Part shown: piece by piece, positions 35,032 through 43,023 of the stretch
Layout: the number at the start of each line of letters is the position of its first letter
Position numbering within the stretch: the first letter of the stretch is position 1
Notes under the pieces: generated by a model
The model's database searches: none
The model's input: only the letters and a program-made list of their open reading frames with translations
Told to the model about the DNA's origin: nothing
From: Fibrobacter sp. UWB2
Lineage (GTDB): Bacteria > Fibrobacterota > Fibrobacteria > Fibrobacterales > Fibrobacteraceae
Reading direction: 5' to 3'
DNA: 64,000 bases
NCBI RefSeq assembly: GCF_002210425.1
Contig: NZ_MWQK01000007.1
Span: 146,460-210,459, forward strand
Translations under genes and position numbers: made by a program

Positions 35032-36918
35032 TTACTTCACAATCACGGGCTGCGTCGTAGTGATTCCAATACCCTTCATACGGATGATGTACTGGCCCTT
35101 CGGCATATCAGCGAGGCTGAACACGTAATTGCCTGCGCCAAGCACTCCGTTAAAGAGCGTGGCAACGATTCTTCCGTTCATGCCGAACACATCGACGCTG
35201 ACCTGGCCCTTAGCCTTTGTGTTGAGCATAATCTTGTCGCCGTTGACGGTGAACTTGGACGTGGCGGCGAGCTTGCTCTTGGAAATCGAAGTCTTGCCGT
35301 AAACGTAGTTTTCATCGAAGACGATCTTGATTTCCGGAATCATTTCTTCGGTGTTTTCGTAACCGCGCTTGAAGGCGTCGTACTTGTCAGTGTTGAAGTC
35401 AAAGAGCGTCAAATCGCCGGCCTTGATGTCGTCGTAAATCACCGTGCCGGTGTAGCCGGAGGCGTAGTTGGCAAGCGTGATGCTGAGCGTCTTGTTGCGG
35501 TCGGCAAAGCTAGAGATGTCGATGGAGCAAGTGACCTTTTCACCTGCCGGAACCTTGCAGCTACCGTCCGTTTCGGTCCAGGTCCAAGAATCCGTGAGCT
35601 TGAAAATCAGGTAGATGTCTGCGGTGGATGCGCCGTTGTTCTTGGCGGTCCACGTAAACGTTGTTGCGCCGGAGAGGTCCCAGCCGCCCTTGTTCTGGTA
35701 TTCGACCTGGCCGTTGTCTGCACCGTAAGTCACGGCCATCATGCCGTTTCCGCCCGTGGAACTGGAAATGTCCACATCCTTGATCTTGATGGAGGCTTCT
35801 TCCGTTGCGGCGAGAGCCGTCATTGCCTTGAGCGCGGGATCAATCGTGTAGCTGTAACCACCGAAATTCGCTTCGGTCTTGTCGCCGATGTACTGCCAAG
35901 CGAGAGCGCCTGCGTAACCGCCGTCAAAAGCCTTGCGGTAGCATTCTTCCGTTGTAATTTCTGTCTTTGCGGCGAAATTGGATCTGTAAGTATCGCCAGC
36001 CCAACCGCTTGCTGGGAATTCGCCAATGATCATCGGCTTGGAATCGTAGCTATACTTGGTAGCCATCTGGGCTGCTGTATTCACGAACGGGCTTACGGAA
36101 TTGTCTTGCCAGTACGGGTAATAGTGCGTCTGGAAAAAGTCGAGCGTACCGTTGGCTTCGCCACCCGCTTCGATGAGGGCTGCGTCATTCCAATGCTTCT
36201 GATACTTGATGTTCACGCTACCCGTCGAAACGAGAAGTTCCGGGTTTGTCGTGTGGATGGCCGCTGCAACCTTGTTCGTAAACTTCTGGATTTTGGCGAG
36301 CGCCATCTTCTTTGTGGTCCAACCGCTACATTCACTAGTCATGCCCTCGGGTTCGTTAAAGACTTCCCAAGTCATGAGCGCTTTGTGATTGCCAATGGCT
36401 TTCACGACCGGAATCAAAACGTTGTCTATAAAAGCCTTGGTGCCCGCGTCTTCGAAAAGCAATTCGTTAGCAGTGATGTCGAGCTTTTCGTTGTAAAGAC
36501 CCCACTGGTTCGGCTCCATCAAGTTGTGGCTGAAAAGGCACATCGAGACCATCACGCCGTATTCTTCGGCGATGTCCAAAGCTTTTTTCATGTTTGCGAT
36601 GGTATTTTCCTTCGGGCCTGTGACCAAATGCGTCGTTTCGTCAATTGTTGGGCTCTGGCTCATGTTGTTAAAGAGCCACCAACGAATAGCGTTACCGCCT
36701 GCGGCACGCGTGCCTTCCACGGCCTTGCGCCATGCATTCTCGTCCAGCGGGGAAGCACCCACGTCGGAATTGTAGTCGCTCCAGGCGAGGTTTGTACCCG
36801 AGAAGAAAATCTTCTTGCCGTTATACTGAAGGTCTGTGCCGCTCACCTTGAGTCCCGGTGCTGCAAATGCTGCTGTTCCGAGGAGCGATGTTACGAGCAA
36901 AGTCTTGAAGTTGATCAT
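35032..36918 (-). CDS. GH5 endo-beta-mannanase or endoglucanase, secreted
   Basis: The 628-residue enzyme has a signal peptide (cut after AAFA), a GH5 barrel (about 25-365) with acid/base Glu189 in WEVFNEPEG and nucleophile Glu300 in IIGEFPASGW, a carbohydrate-binding-like beta domain (about 385-500) and a sorting-like C-terminus (VDVFGMNGRIVATLFNG). GH5 covers both mannanases and cellulases. Three GH26 neighbours make mannan the likelier substrate, but the sequence alone does not decide. AAGGGA precedes ATG 36918. Its own terminator follows at 34978. Confidence 0.88.
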   Translation of the reverse strand: MINFKTLLVTSLLGTAAFAAPGLKVSGTDLQYNGKKIFFSGTNLAWSDYNSDVGASPLDENAWRKAVEGTRAAGGNAIRWWLFNNMSQSPTIDETTHLVTGPKENTIANMKKALDIAEEYGVMVSMCLFSHNLMEPNQWGLYNEKLDITANELLFEDAGTKAFIDNVLIPVVKAIGNHKALMTWEVFNEPEGMTSECSGWTTKKMALAKIQKFTNKVAAAIHTTNPELLVSTGSVNIKYQKHWNDAALIEAGGEANGTLDFFQTHYYPYWQDNSVSPFVNTAAQMATKYSYDSKPMIIGEFPASGWAGDTYRSNFAAKTEITTEECYRKAFDGGYAGALAWQYIGDKTEANFGGYSYTIDPALKAMTALAATEEASIKIKDVDISSSTGGNGMMAVTYGADNGQVEYQNKGGWDLSGATTFTWTAKNNGASTADIYLIFKLTDSWTWTETDGSCKVPAGEKVTCSIDISSFADRNKTLSITLANYASGYTGTVIYDDIKAGDLTLFDFNTDKYDAFKRGYENTEEMIPEIKIVFDENYVYGKTSISKSKLAATSKFTVNGDKIMLNTKAKGQVSVDVFGMNGRIVATLFNGVLGAGNYVFSLADMPKGQYIIRMKGIGITTTQPVIVK

Positions 36919-37232
36919 TGGGTATCCCTTGATATGTTTTTGCTGAAACTAAATAAAAAAGTTAAAATAAGCTATTTTAGAATCGCGGGGGTGTTGACAA
37001 AACCGTCAAAAATGTCCACACTCCAGACATCCAAACAACTGTATTGAAAAATAGATTTGTAAAAAATGAAGTCAAGACACACTGTGATAAAGTGCAATAT
37101 TTTCACGGAAATGTAAGATAAATAAACGTTTTATTTTGGCTGTTCGGGGCAAAAAGTGACGGAATGCACATTACAAGGAAAGGCGACCGCTTGTGCGGCC
37201 GCCTTTAGGTATTTGGCTTTTTGTGTTATAGT
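36919..37232. other. non-coding gap between GH5 and the third GH26 gene
   Basis: No gene is seen in these 314 bases. The right part holds the terminator of the GH26 gene (37179-37206). The middle is AT-rich and should contain the GH5 promoter, which I cannot place. A small palindrome TTGACAAAACCGTCAA at 36994-37009 could be an operator, but I have no support beyond the symmetry. Confidence 0.5.
37179..37206 (-). terminator. terminator of the third GH26 gene
   Basis: AAAGGCGACCGC at 37179-37190 pairs with GCGGCCGCCTTT at 37195-37206 with a single mismatch, around a TTGT loop. Confidence 0.65.
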
Positions 37233-39554
37233 CTACTTGATGAGAACCTTCTGGGTGGCAGAGATTCCGGCGCCCTTGGCGCGGATGATGTACTGACCCT
37301 TGTTGAGGTTCTGGAGGCTGAACGTGTGGCTGCCTGTGCTGAGGTTTCCGCGGTGGAGTGTCGCGACGCGCTTGCCGATCATGTTGAACACGTCGATGCT
37401 TGCGAAACCGGAAACGTTTGCGGTGAGCGAGAGGTTGCCGTTCTTGACGCTCATGCCAGCCTTCTTTGCGGCGGCAATCGGCTTAAGTGCGGAAGGCGTT
37501 ACCGGCGTACCGTCCTTGTTATAGAGCTCGATACTTGCGATGTGGCCCTTGCTCTGGTCTGCGGCGGTGAAGAGTTCAGTCTTCTTGTTGAATCCGTTAA
37601 TGATGATTCCGTTGTCCGTGACCATGTTGTCAAAGAGGACGGTGCCTTCGAAACCGTTTGCGCCTGCCAAGATGAAGGTGACGGAGAAGAGGTTGTCGAG
37701 GTCCATCGGATGTTCAACGCCTGCGTTGTCGGTATAAGTCTCGATAGCGAATTCGCAAGTGGCCTTGGCGCCGTCATTGAGCCAGCAGCCGTCAGACGGA
37801 GACTGTTCCCAGGTCCATGCCTTATCGGCGGAACCATCGCGGACAAATGCCATGCCGATCCAGATGCCGTTCATTTCGCCACCGGAACCCTTGTTTTCGA
37901 TTGTGACGGCGATGCTCTTTGCGCCGGTCAGTTTCGGAACCTTCTTGAATTCGATGTTTGCACCGCTGTCGTTGATAGCCTTGTAGGTCACGCCCATGAC
38001 GAGGTCAACATTTTCCGGATTGGCCTTGGCCGTGTCTGCACCGAACTTGGCATTCTGTGTAGAAGTCGGGCAAACGTTTGTTGCTGCGGCAGCTTCGCTA
38101 TAGTTGTCCCAACCCGGCATTTTGTCGAGGGTGATGATGCGTTCGTCAGCGAGGTTCTTCTGCCATACGCTTGCTGCAGTCTGGCTCACATAGCCGCCGT
38201 TCCAGCTCGGGGATTCGTACCACGGCATCCACCAGCTCCAAGTAGCACCGTCTTCGTACATCTTGTCAACGTCAGGAATCGGGCCGTTTTCGCTGAGGGA
38301 GATAATCTTGTTGGTGCCAGCCTTGTTTGTGAGGTCGATAAATGCGGAGCTGTTGCTCTGGTGATCGTTGGCTGCATTGTAAATGTCGACGCTCAACACG
38401 TCATAGTAGGTTTCGCCCGGAGTCCAAGACATCGTAGCGGCATCCTTCGGATTGAAGTCCCAAATGAGGTTGTTGACGCCATTCGTGAACACCATGCGTT
38501 CGTAGAGCAACTGGTAGAGGGCTGCGAACTGCTTGCCTGTGTGGGTGCTCCACCAGAACCAGTTGCCACCGGATTCATGGAGCGGACGGAAGATGGCGGC
38601 GACGCCTTCTTTCTGGAGGTCAAGGAAAATCTTAGAAACGAGATCGATGTCAGCAACGAGTGCCTTGTAAGCGGTCGAAACGGTATCCCAGTTGGTCGTG
38701 CCGGTCACGAAAGCTTCGGTGAAGTCGAATTCGGTGTAATTGTCGTTTGCGCCTTTCACATAGAAGTTCTCTTCGTCACCTGGACGCCAGTGCCATGTGA
38801 ATGCCGGAATGCCGCCCTTCTTCCAAGTGCTCTTGGCGATATCGATGGCCTTTTCGGTGTATTCCTGGAACCAGCTGTTGTTTTTGCTTGCGCCGGTGGC
38901 GTTCATCAGGTCGACTCCAACGAGTGCGGGGTACTTGCCGCCGGCCTTGAATACGGCCTGAACGTCTTCGTGCAGGGTGGCGTCACCCTTGGTGTAGGCA
39001 TCCATGTTACCGGTCATCACGCCGGAAATAGTCTTCTTGCCAAAGTTGTTGACAAGGAAGTTGTAGAGCTTGATGGCAGACGGGGTGGCGGTCTTTGTCA
39101 CCGGGGCGTTGCAGAGGTTGAACGCTTTAGCTTCGTAACCCTTGACTTCGATGTAGTCGAGGTCAATCCAGCCCCAGCTATTGGTGATGGCGATAGTGTT
39201 CTCACCGGCAGCGAGGTTCATGACCGTTTCGATATCGGCAAATTTGCCCTTGTCGGTCACATCGAACGTCACTGCAGAGGAGGCTCCGCCGACTTCGACG
39301 TTGTTAATCTTGGATCCACCGTAATTGTTCATGTAGTGGAGAACGATGGTGTATTTGCCTGCTTTTTCGACTGTCACCTTGGAAAAAGTGATGTCGCCGC
39401 CGTTCATCTTGACGTATTTACCGCCGGAAGCTTCGGTGCTAGAGGCAACGGCTGCGTCTTTGGTGATGGCTGCGTTTTCGGCTTCATACGGGGCCGCGAA
39501 GGCGGTGCAGGCGACTGAAAGGCCACATGCGAGGAAAACTTTCTTAAAATCCAT
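37233..39554 (-). CDS. GH26 endo-beta-mannanase with two carbohydrate-binding-like domains
   Basis: This is the largest of the three GH26 proteins (773 residues). It has a signal peptide (ACTAFA), a CBM6/35-like domain starting YEAENAAITK (about 23-140), a GH26 barrel (about 150-480) with acid/base Glu in RPLHESGGNWFWWS and nucleophile Glu in SLSENGPIPDVD, a second beta domain (about 500-660) and the sorting-like C-terminus (IDVFNMIGKRVATLHRGN). AGGAGAGAAC stands before ATG 39554. A long open frame on the plus strand (37221-39518) is a codon-bias shadow. Being farthest upstream, it may be the first gene of the mannan cluster. Confidence 0.92.
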   Translation of the reverse strand: MDFKKVFLACGLSVACTAFAAPYEAENAAITKDAAVASSTEASGGKYVKMNGGDITFSKVTVEKAGKYTIVLHYMNNYGGSKINNVEVGGASSAVTFDVTDKGKFADIETVMNLAAGENTIAITNSWGWIDLDYIEVKGYEAKAFNLCNAPVTKTATPSAIKLYNFLVNNFGKKTISGVMTGNMDAYTKGDATLHEDVQAVFKAGGKYPALVGVDLMNATGASKNNSWFQEYTEKAIDIAKSTWKKGGIPAFTWHWRPGDEENFYVKGANDNYTEFDFTEAFVTGTTNWDTVSTAYKALVADIDLVSKIFLDLQKEGVAAIFRPLHESGGNWFWWSTHTGKQFAALYQLLYERMVFTNGVNNLIWDFNPKDAATMSWTPGETYYDVLSVDIYNAANDHQSNSSAFIDLTNKAGTNKIISLSENGPIPDVDKMYEDGATWSWWMPWYESPSWNGGYVSQTAASVWQKNLADERIITLDKMPGWDNYSEAAAATNVCPTSTQNAKFGADTAKANPENVDLVMGVTYKAINDSGANIEFKKVPKLTGAKSIAVTIENKGSGGEMNGIWIGMAFVRDGSADKAWTWEQSPSDGCWLNDGAKATCEFAIETYTDNAGVEHPMDLDNLFSVTFILAGANGFEGTVLFDNMVTDNGIIINGFNKKTELFTAADQSKGHIASIELYNKDGTPVTPSALKPIAAAKKAGMSVKNGNLSLTANVSGFASIDVFNMIGKRVATLHRGNLSTGSHTFSLQNLNKGQYIIRAKGAGISATQKVLIK

Positions 39555-39675
39555 GTTCTCTCCTTAAGATACGTGTTCTCAAAATATATTGAAAAAAGCA
39601 AAAATGCAATAGCATTTTTGCTTGAAAGGAAAAAATATGTTTACGGGCATTTTTAGGTGCCTTTTTAGCCCGTTT

Positions 39676-40674
39676 TTAGCGTTTTTGGAACTTTGCTCCG
39701 AAAACGAACGTGCGGCTTTCGCTTGGCTTGATGACGATTAAATCGCGGTGATGGTTTAAAGTATCGGGCTCCGCGGTCATCGGCTCGATAGCGATGCTCG
39801 TGCGGTCAGGCGGTGTGTAAATTTGAATGGCGTTATATTGTTCTTTGCCGGCCTTTTGCCAAATCTGGAGGGATTTTGTGTCGCTTTTGAGTTCTACGGT
39901 GACTAGAATGTTCTCAAAATTTTTCTTGTTTTTGAGAACGTAGGGGCCTTCGCCCTGGTTTAAGCAGAAACAGTCGTTGATGAACTCGTCATTGATGAGC
40001 CTACCGCCCACGAAACGGGTGTCCGGCTTGAATTCGCCCGTCGGAATGTCAGCCTTGTCGAGAATCGCGAGGTTTGATTCCGGGAGGGTCATCTGGAGTC
40101 CGTTGATTTTTTCACCGAGCGAGTAATAGGGGTGCCAGCCTTCGGAATAGGGAAGGTCTCCCTTGCCGATGTTCGTGACGGTCGATTCGACGGTGTAGCT
40201 TTCGCCTGTGAACGTAACCTTGTTGACCGCGCGGAAGGGGAACGGGAACCCGGTAAATGCACCTGGCCAGTCGATACCGAATGTTGCGACGCATTTTTCG
40301 CTATCGCTTTCGAAGCTCAGGAGGTTCCATTCCTTGTTCTGCAAAAAGCCGTGGAGGGCGTGCGGTGCCCAGCTCACATTGTTGACGAGCTGGTAATCGT
40401 TGCCGTTCCAGTTGAATTTGGCGTATGCCACGCGTCCCGGGAACGGGGTAAGTCTGCAACCCGCGTTTGTGTCGGGGCCCATCTTGAAAATGTCATCGCC
40501 TTCGCGGTAGCCAAAAAGGAGGTCTTGGAGCTTGCCGTTATTGTCGGGGATGCGCCAAGCGTTGAGTCCAGCGCCGTATCCGCTCAAAATTTCAAATTCA
40601 GCGCCGTCGTCACGCTGCAAAACGAAGCACTGCACAGTGCCCAAAGGACGGGAAATAAGTTTGAAGTTGCTCAT
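39676..40674 (-). CDS. aldose 1-epimerase family protein
   Basis: The 332-residue cytoplasmic protein fits the galactose mutarotase fold: VLQRDDGAEFEILSGYGAGLNAW near the start, GCRLTPFPGRVAYAKF near residue 80, the conserved SWAPHALHG loop (catalytic His), and EGWHPYYSLG near 185. A Glu in IAIEPMTAEPDTLNHH would be the base. Such enzymes interconvert alpha and beta sugars. Placement next to four mannan-degrading enzymes suggests a role in handling the released sugars; that is an inference. It is divergent from mnmE with only 33 bases between the starts. Confidence 0.88.
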   Translation of the reverse strand: MSNFKLISRPLGTVQCFVLQRDDGAEFEILSGYGAGLNAWRIPDNNGKLQDLLFGYREGDDIFKMGPDTNAGCRLTPFPGRVAYAKFNWNGNDYQLVNNVSWAPHALHGFLQNKEWNLLSFESDSEKCVATFGIDWPGAFTGFPFPFRAVNKVTFTGESYTVESTVTNIGKGDLPYSEGWHPYYSLGEKINGLQMTLPESNLAILDKADIPTGEFKPDTRFVGGRLINDEFINDCFCLNQGEGPYVLKNKKNFENILVTVELKSDTKSLQIWQKAGKEQYNAIQIYTPPDRTSIAIEPMTAEPDTLNHHRDLIVIKPSESRTFVFGAKFQKR

Positions 40675-40707
40675 GTTTTTAATTTAGCAATTACTATCTT
40701 TGCTATT

Positions 40708-42063
40708 ATGGATTCTCAGACGATTGTTGCTCCGATGACGCCTGCGGGCGTGAGTGCCGTTGCCGCTATCCGCGTGAGCGGCTCGAAGGTGCGCGAAGTG
40801 GTGCGCCTTCTGTTCGGTGAATCGGCAATCAAGAATTTGAAGCCTCGCGAAGCTAAACTTGCGACCGCTAGGGATTACCGTACGATGGTCGGCGAAGACC
40901 GCGCAACAGCATTGGTCATCGATAGCCTCCTCTACATCTTTTTTGAAGGTCCGAATTCCTATACCGGCGAAGATGTGCTGGAACTTTACCCGCACGGAAA
41001 CCCGATTATCGTTCGTGAACTGATTCAGGTCATCAAAAGTGTCGATGGCGTGCGCTTGGCAGAGCCGGGCGAATACACGCGCCGTGCTTTCTTGAACGGT
41101 CGTATGGACTTAGTGCAGGCAGAATCTGTCGCCGATGTGATCCACAGCGCTAACCGTGATGAACTCAAGAACGCCCATCGCTTGCTCGGCGGTGCGCTCT
41201 CGAAAAAAGTCAAGACGCTCACGGAACAGGTCATGGATATCTCGGCTCGCCTCGAATTGGATGTCGATTTCTCCGAAGAAGAAGCCGACCCGGATTATGC
41301 GACCTGGGGCGTGAAAATCTCTGCGATTCGCGAAAGCGTAGAATCCATTTTGAAAAGTTTTAAGGGCAAGGCGGCGGTCAGCCGTTTGCCGCTTGCTGTT
41401 TTGTACGGCGCTCCAAATGCGGGCAAGTCGAGCCTCGTGAATGCGCTCCTCGGCGAAGACCGAATCCTCGTGAGTAACATCCCTGGCACGACCCGTGACT
41501 TTGTCGAAGTCCGCTTGTTCTTGGATGGGGGTGAAATCCGTTTGGTCGATACCGCTGGTATCGCGGACAAGGCGACCGATGCTCTCGATGCGCTTAGCAT
41601 GGAAAAGAGCAAGGAAATCCTCGCCGAAGCGGACATGAAGATTCTGGTCCTCGACGGATCGGACATGTGCGGCGCATCTTGTTATTCAGAGAATATAAAA
41701 CCGGATTTTGTCGTCGTTTCAAAGTCGGACTTGGGCGCGTCTCGTCAGGGCGGAAATCTCTGTATCTCCTCCAAAACAGGTGAGGGACTCGCGGAACTCA
41801 AACGCGCGATGAACGCTGTCCTTTTTAAGAAAACTGAAAATTCCGAAGACCTCTGGATTACGAGCGAGCGTGAAAAGACCTGCCTCGAAGAAGCTCTTGC
41901 TGGCATCGACCGTGCGCTGAACCTTATCCGTACCAATCCGGCGGTGGAACTTTTGGCTTTCGAAATGCAACTGGTGCGCCGTTCGCTTCAGAGCATAACG
42001 GGCGAAATCTCGTCCGAAGACGTTTTACAACAAATATTTGCGGGGTTCTGCATTGGGAAATAG
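40708..42063 (+). CDS. mnmE: tRNA uridine-5-carboxymethylaminomethyl modification GTPase MnmE
   Basis: With MnmG, MnmE modifies the wobble uridine of several tRNAs. The 451-residue protein starts TIVAPMTPAGVSAVAAIRVSG and has GPNSYTGEDVLELYPHGN and PGEYTRRAFLNGRMDL. It also has a G domain with GAPNAGKSSLVNALL (P-loop), IPGTTRD and DTAGI, and ends in FCIGK, the catalytic Cys motif. I use ATG 40708; the open frame reaches far upstream over the epimerase gene. The 3' end overlaps the start of the sugar transporter gene. Confidence 0.96.
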   Translation: MDSQTIVAPMTPAGVSAVAAIRVSGSKVREVVRLLFGESAIKNLKPREAKLATARDYRTMVGEDRATALVIDSLLYIFFEGPNSYTGEDVLELYPHGNPIIVRELIQVIKSVDGVRLAEPGEYTRRAFLNGRMDLVQAESVADVIHSANRDELKNAHRLLGGALSKKVKTLTEQVMDISARLELDVDFSEEEADPDYATWGVKISAIRESVESILKSFKGKAAVSRLPLAVLYGAPNAGKSSLVNALLGEDRILVSNIPGTTRDFVEVRLFLDGGEIRLVDTAGIADKATDALDALSMEKSKEILAEADMKILVLDGSDMCGASCYSENIKPDFVVVSKSDLGASRQGGNLCISSKTGEGLAELKRAMNAVLFKKTENSEDLWITSEREKTCLEEALAGIDRALNLIRTNPAVELLAFEMQLVRRSLQSITGEISSEDVLQQIFAGFCIGK

Positions 42064-42907
42064 TTACGTTGGTCTTGTCCTTGCCGTCTTTGCGTTCGGC
42101 ACTTACATGGTCCCTCTCAAGGCTTGGTCCAAGTTCTCGTCATGGGCATACCTCTCTTGCATGGCCTTGGGCATGTTCGTTGGTCAGCTTTGCATTTCGT
42201 TTGCGACGGACTCGTTCCGCCTTTTGCCGGTGGGTCTCCTTTGCGGGTTCCTTTGGGTTTGCGCAGGCGCGTTCTGCTTTTGGGCGGTCAAGGCCGAACA
42301 GGACTTGACGGGTGCGGGTGTCCGCTCGATGGGCGTGAGCATCCTTGCCTCGTTTGTGACGGGCGTGCTCATTTTCTCGGAATCGACCTTGCTTTATTTC
42401 TCGATCCCGGCAATCCTTCTTTTGCTTTTTGGTTTAAGTAAGCTTGCTCCTCCTCAGGGCAACGTCTTTAGAAATTGGCGCTCGCTTTTGGGCGGTCTCA
42501 TTTTTGGACTTTTCCTCATTCCGTACAAGCTTGCTAATGTTCCCATACTCGAATTTATGGGCTCGTTCGCCCTGGGAATTTTTGTATCCGCAGAACTTTT
42601 AGTCGCAATTTTGAGTATAAAGCGCCGTGCGCTTTTTGAATACGGACTTGCCCCGTCTGTGGCATCCATGTTTATGGGTGTCCTCTGGGTCATTGGGCAA
42701 CATGGCTGTTTCTGGGCCATCGATTCCAAGGGTGCTTTGGGCTATGCCGTTGGCTATCCGCTTACGCAGTTAAACCTTTTGGTGAACTTGCTTTGGGGGG
42801 TGGTTGTTTTCCACGAGTACCCGACAAAACCGGAGCGAATTAAGCTTGCCATTGCGGTTTCTGTCATTATTTGCGGTGGCGCCTTGCTTGCATTGTCAAA
42901 AATGTAA
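42038..42907 (+). CDS. GRP-family sugar transporter
   Basis: The 289-residue protein has ten predicted membrane spans and the layout of GRP (glucose uptake, TC 2.A.7.5) transporters: NSYVGLVLAVFAFGTYMVPLK at the start, GLLCGFLWVCAGAFCFWAVK, and near the end LTQLNLLVNLLWGVVVFHEY. It probably imports a sugar by proton symport. The start is uncertain. The frame begins at TTG 42038, which overlaps mnmE by 26 bases without a good ribosome-binding site. TTG 42053 lies after GCGGGG and may be the true one. The overlap implies co-transcription with mnmE. Confidence 0.82.
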   Translation: MRGSALGNSYVGLVLAVFAFGTYMVPLKAWSKFSSWAYLSCMALGMFVGQLCISFATDSFRLLPVGLLCGFLWVCAGAFCFWAVKAEQDLTGAGVRSMGVSILASFVTGVLIFSESTLLYFSIPAILLLLFGLSKLAPPQGNVFRNWRSLLGGLIFGLFLIPYKLANVPILEFMGSFALGIFVSAELLVAILSIKRRALFEYGLAPSVASMFMGVLWVIGQHGCFWAIDSKGALGYAVGYPLTQLNLLVNLLWGVVVFHEYPTKPERIKLAIAVSVIICGGALLALSKM

Positions 42908-43023
42908 GAGACTGTAACTTTTTGTAGCGGTTTTTGGCTGTTGTTGGCGTTCTGTCAACGGAAAACATGTAAAAAACACATTGCTTTTTTGCACATCCCC
43001 GATTCAGAATATATGTTTATAGT

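Noticed and set aside
37221..39518. 765-codon open frame on the plus strand over the third GH26 gene
   Set aside because: It is exactly opposite a secreted GH26 enzyme with clear motifs and has no signal or domain of its own. Strong codon bias leaves few antisense stops.
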